DNA from: Marinobacter arenosus
Lineage (GTDB): Bacteria > Pseudomonadota > Gammaproteobacteria > Pseudomonadales > Oleiphilaceae
Direction of reading: 5' to 3'
Assembly (NCBI RefSeq): GCF_019264345.1
Contig: NZ_JAHVAO010000001.1
Coordinates: 2,542,001-2,606,000 of the forward strand
Length of the DNA: 64,000 bases
In this document: positions 62,838 to 64,000 of the stretch, piece after piece
Layout of the letters: every line of letters starts with the position of its first letter
Position numbering within the stretch: the stretch's first letter is position 1
Made by a program: the position numbers and the translations under genes
Notes under the pieces: generated by a model
The model's input: the letters and a program-made list of their open reading frames with translations, nothing else
The model's database searches: none
Told to the model about the DNA's origin: nothing

Positions 62838-64000
62838 ATGCCGGCAGACCAACCCGCGAGCTTATCCCGCGCCGCCCGTATCCGGGGCTGGAGCGCTGTT
62901 TTTCTGATCGGGGTTTTCCTGGCGCTGGGGTCGCTGGCGTATAAGGTGCTCGCCCAGCAGGAAGCGGCGGACACCGCACTGGTGCTGACCATTGAGGGCG
63001 CCATCGGCCCGGCCACCATGGATTATGTGACCCGGGGTATCCGGCGGGCTGAGTCAGAGGGCGCCGGGCTGGTGGTGCTGGAGATGGACACCCCCGGCGG
63101 CCTGATGGACTCGATGCGGGACATCATCAAGGTGATCCTTGCCTCCGATGTGCCGGTCGCCACCTACGTGTCACCCCAGGGCGCCCGGGCTGCCAGCGCC
63201 GGAACCTACATCCTCTACGCCAGCCACATCGCCGCCATGGCCCCGGCCACCAATCTTGGATCCGCCACACCGGTCCAGATGGGGGGGCTGCCGGGATCCG
63301 ACCCCGAACCGGTTCCGGACAGTGACGGCCAGAATGGTGAGCCCGGCGGGGGCGACCAGAATGGCGACGGCAAGCGTCGCGGCAATACCGCTATGGAACG
63401 GAAAGTCCTGGAGGACGCGGTCAGCTACATTCGCGGCCTCGCGGAGCGGCATGGACGGAACGCCGACTGGGCCGAGGAGGCGGTGCGCGAAGCCGTCAAT
63501 CTCAGTGCCAATGAAGCCCTCGAGAAGAATGTCATTGATCTGGTGGCGCCCAGCCTGGGCGACCTGCTTCGCCAGATTGACGGGCGCACCGTGCGTATGG
63601 CGTCGTCGGAGCGAACTCTGAGAACGGCGTCACTGGAGTTGGTCCGTTCCCGCCCGGACTGGCGAACCCGGCTGCTTTCCGTGATCACCGATCCCAACGT
63701 GGCCTATTTCCTGATGATCATCGGGTTCTACGGCATCATCTTCGAACTGGCCAACCCGGGTGCGGTGGTTCCGGGGGTGATCGGCGCCATCAGTCTGATT
63801 CTTGCCCTCTTCGCCTTTCAGGTGCTGTCCGTTAATTACGCCGGGCTGGCACTCATCCTGCTCGGGCTGGCGTTCATTGTCGGGGAGGCGTTCGTGCCCA
63901 GTTTCGGCATCCTCGGTGTGGGCGGGATCGTGGCGTTTGTGACCGGCTCGGTGATTCTGATGGACGGCAGTCATCGCGATATCTCCCTACCCACCGTTGG
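62838..64000 (+). CDS. NfeD-like ClpP-class membrane serine protease (3' end outside window)
   Basis: At least 387 aa; the frame is still open at the window end. An N-terminal signal/anchor is followed by the ClpP-like domain with LEMDTPGGLMDSM, nucleophile S120 in ARAASAGTY and general base K189 in ERKVLED. Three to four membrane helices begin near residue 285. The C-terminal OB domain of NfeD is not yet reached. Between Ser and Lys lies a Gly/Asp/Asn-rich insert of about 30 residues. The usual partner, a stomatin/SPFH gene, would be expected next. Confidence 0.9.
   Translation, partial: MPADQPASLSRAARIRGWSAVFLIGVFLALGSLAYKVLAQQEAADTALVLTIEGAIGPATMDYVTRGIRRAESEGAGLVVLEMDTPGGLMDSMRDIIKVILASDVPVATYVSPQGARAASAGTYILYASHIAAMAPATNLGSATPVQMGGLPGSDPEPVPDSDGQNGEPGGGDQNGDGKRRGNTAMERKVLEDAVSYIRGLAERHGRNADWAEEAVREAVNLSANEALEKNVIDLVAPSLGDLLRQIDGRTVRMASSERTLRTASLELVRSRPDWRTRLLSVITDPNVAYFLMIIGFYGIIFELANPGAVVPGVIGAISLILALFAFQVLSVNYAGLALILLGLAFIVGEAFVPSFGILGVGGIVAFVTGSVILMDGSHRDISLPTV

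Overview
The window is a GC-rich, densely coded chromosomal segment from a marine, aerobic gammaproteobacterium. Gene content and order fit Marinobacter or a close relative; this is inference from recognised families, not a database match. Supporting signs are a Pseudomonas-like aa3/caa3 cytochrome oxidase locus in the order coxB-coxA-ctaG-ctaE-(DUF2909)-SURF1-hyp-ctaA-ctaB-sco, an ectoine synthase gene, a monomeric NADP isocitrate dehydrogenase, a TRAP transporter and DUF2868/DUF3482 genes. I see no tRNA, rRNA, phage, insertion sequence or CRISPR array.

Layout. 1-2.4 kb: a hypothetical gene and a MATE exporter. 2.4-11.1 kb: cytochrome oxidase subunits and assembly factors. 11.2-18.5 kb: an MFS gene, hrpB, an eIF2B-like protein, an ATP-grasp protein and ornithine decarboxylase, with three hairpin elements sharing one core and a possible attenuating leader in front of the decarboxylase. 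18.6-24.5 kb: MFS plus a solitary ectC, a GTPase/membrane-protein pair, DUF6164 and a lipoprotein hydrolase. 24.7-34.8 kb: an apparent 3-hydroxybutyrate (PHB oligomer) catabolic regulon. 35-43.8 kb: isocitrate dehydrogenase, antiporter, YbaK, diguanylate cyclase, a beta-lactamase-fold hydrolase and small unknown genes. 43.9-49.6 kb: a large hybrid histidine kinase, a single-domain response regulator, small unknown genes and a candidate sRNA. 49.6-51.6 kb: a DEDD exonuclease and queC-queE. 51.6-58.1 kb: an AraC regulator, hydrolase, secreted nuclease, WYL regulator and MFS gene. 58.2-64 kb: marR-MFS, a yybP-ykoY manganese riboswitch with its GDT1-family gene, L,D-transpeptidase, SDR and NfeD.

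The most coherent system is the 3-hydroxybutyrate block. A secreted 3HB-oligomer hydrolase would release monomer, a DctPQM TRAP system would import it, 3HB dehydrogenase would make acetoacetate, and acetoacetyl-CoA synthetase would activate it. A PAS/AAA+ sigma-54 activator sits in the middle. Both the hydrolase gene and dctP have GG-N10-GC (-24/-12) promoters, and a perfect 16-bp palindrome lies between the activator and the dctP promoter. Other points of note are the core-sharing hairpins near 12.5, 12.8 and 18.5 kb, the short reading frame plus intrinsic terminator before ornithine decarboxylase, the solitary ectC, and a terminator-ended candidate sRNA near 49.2 kb.
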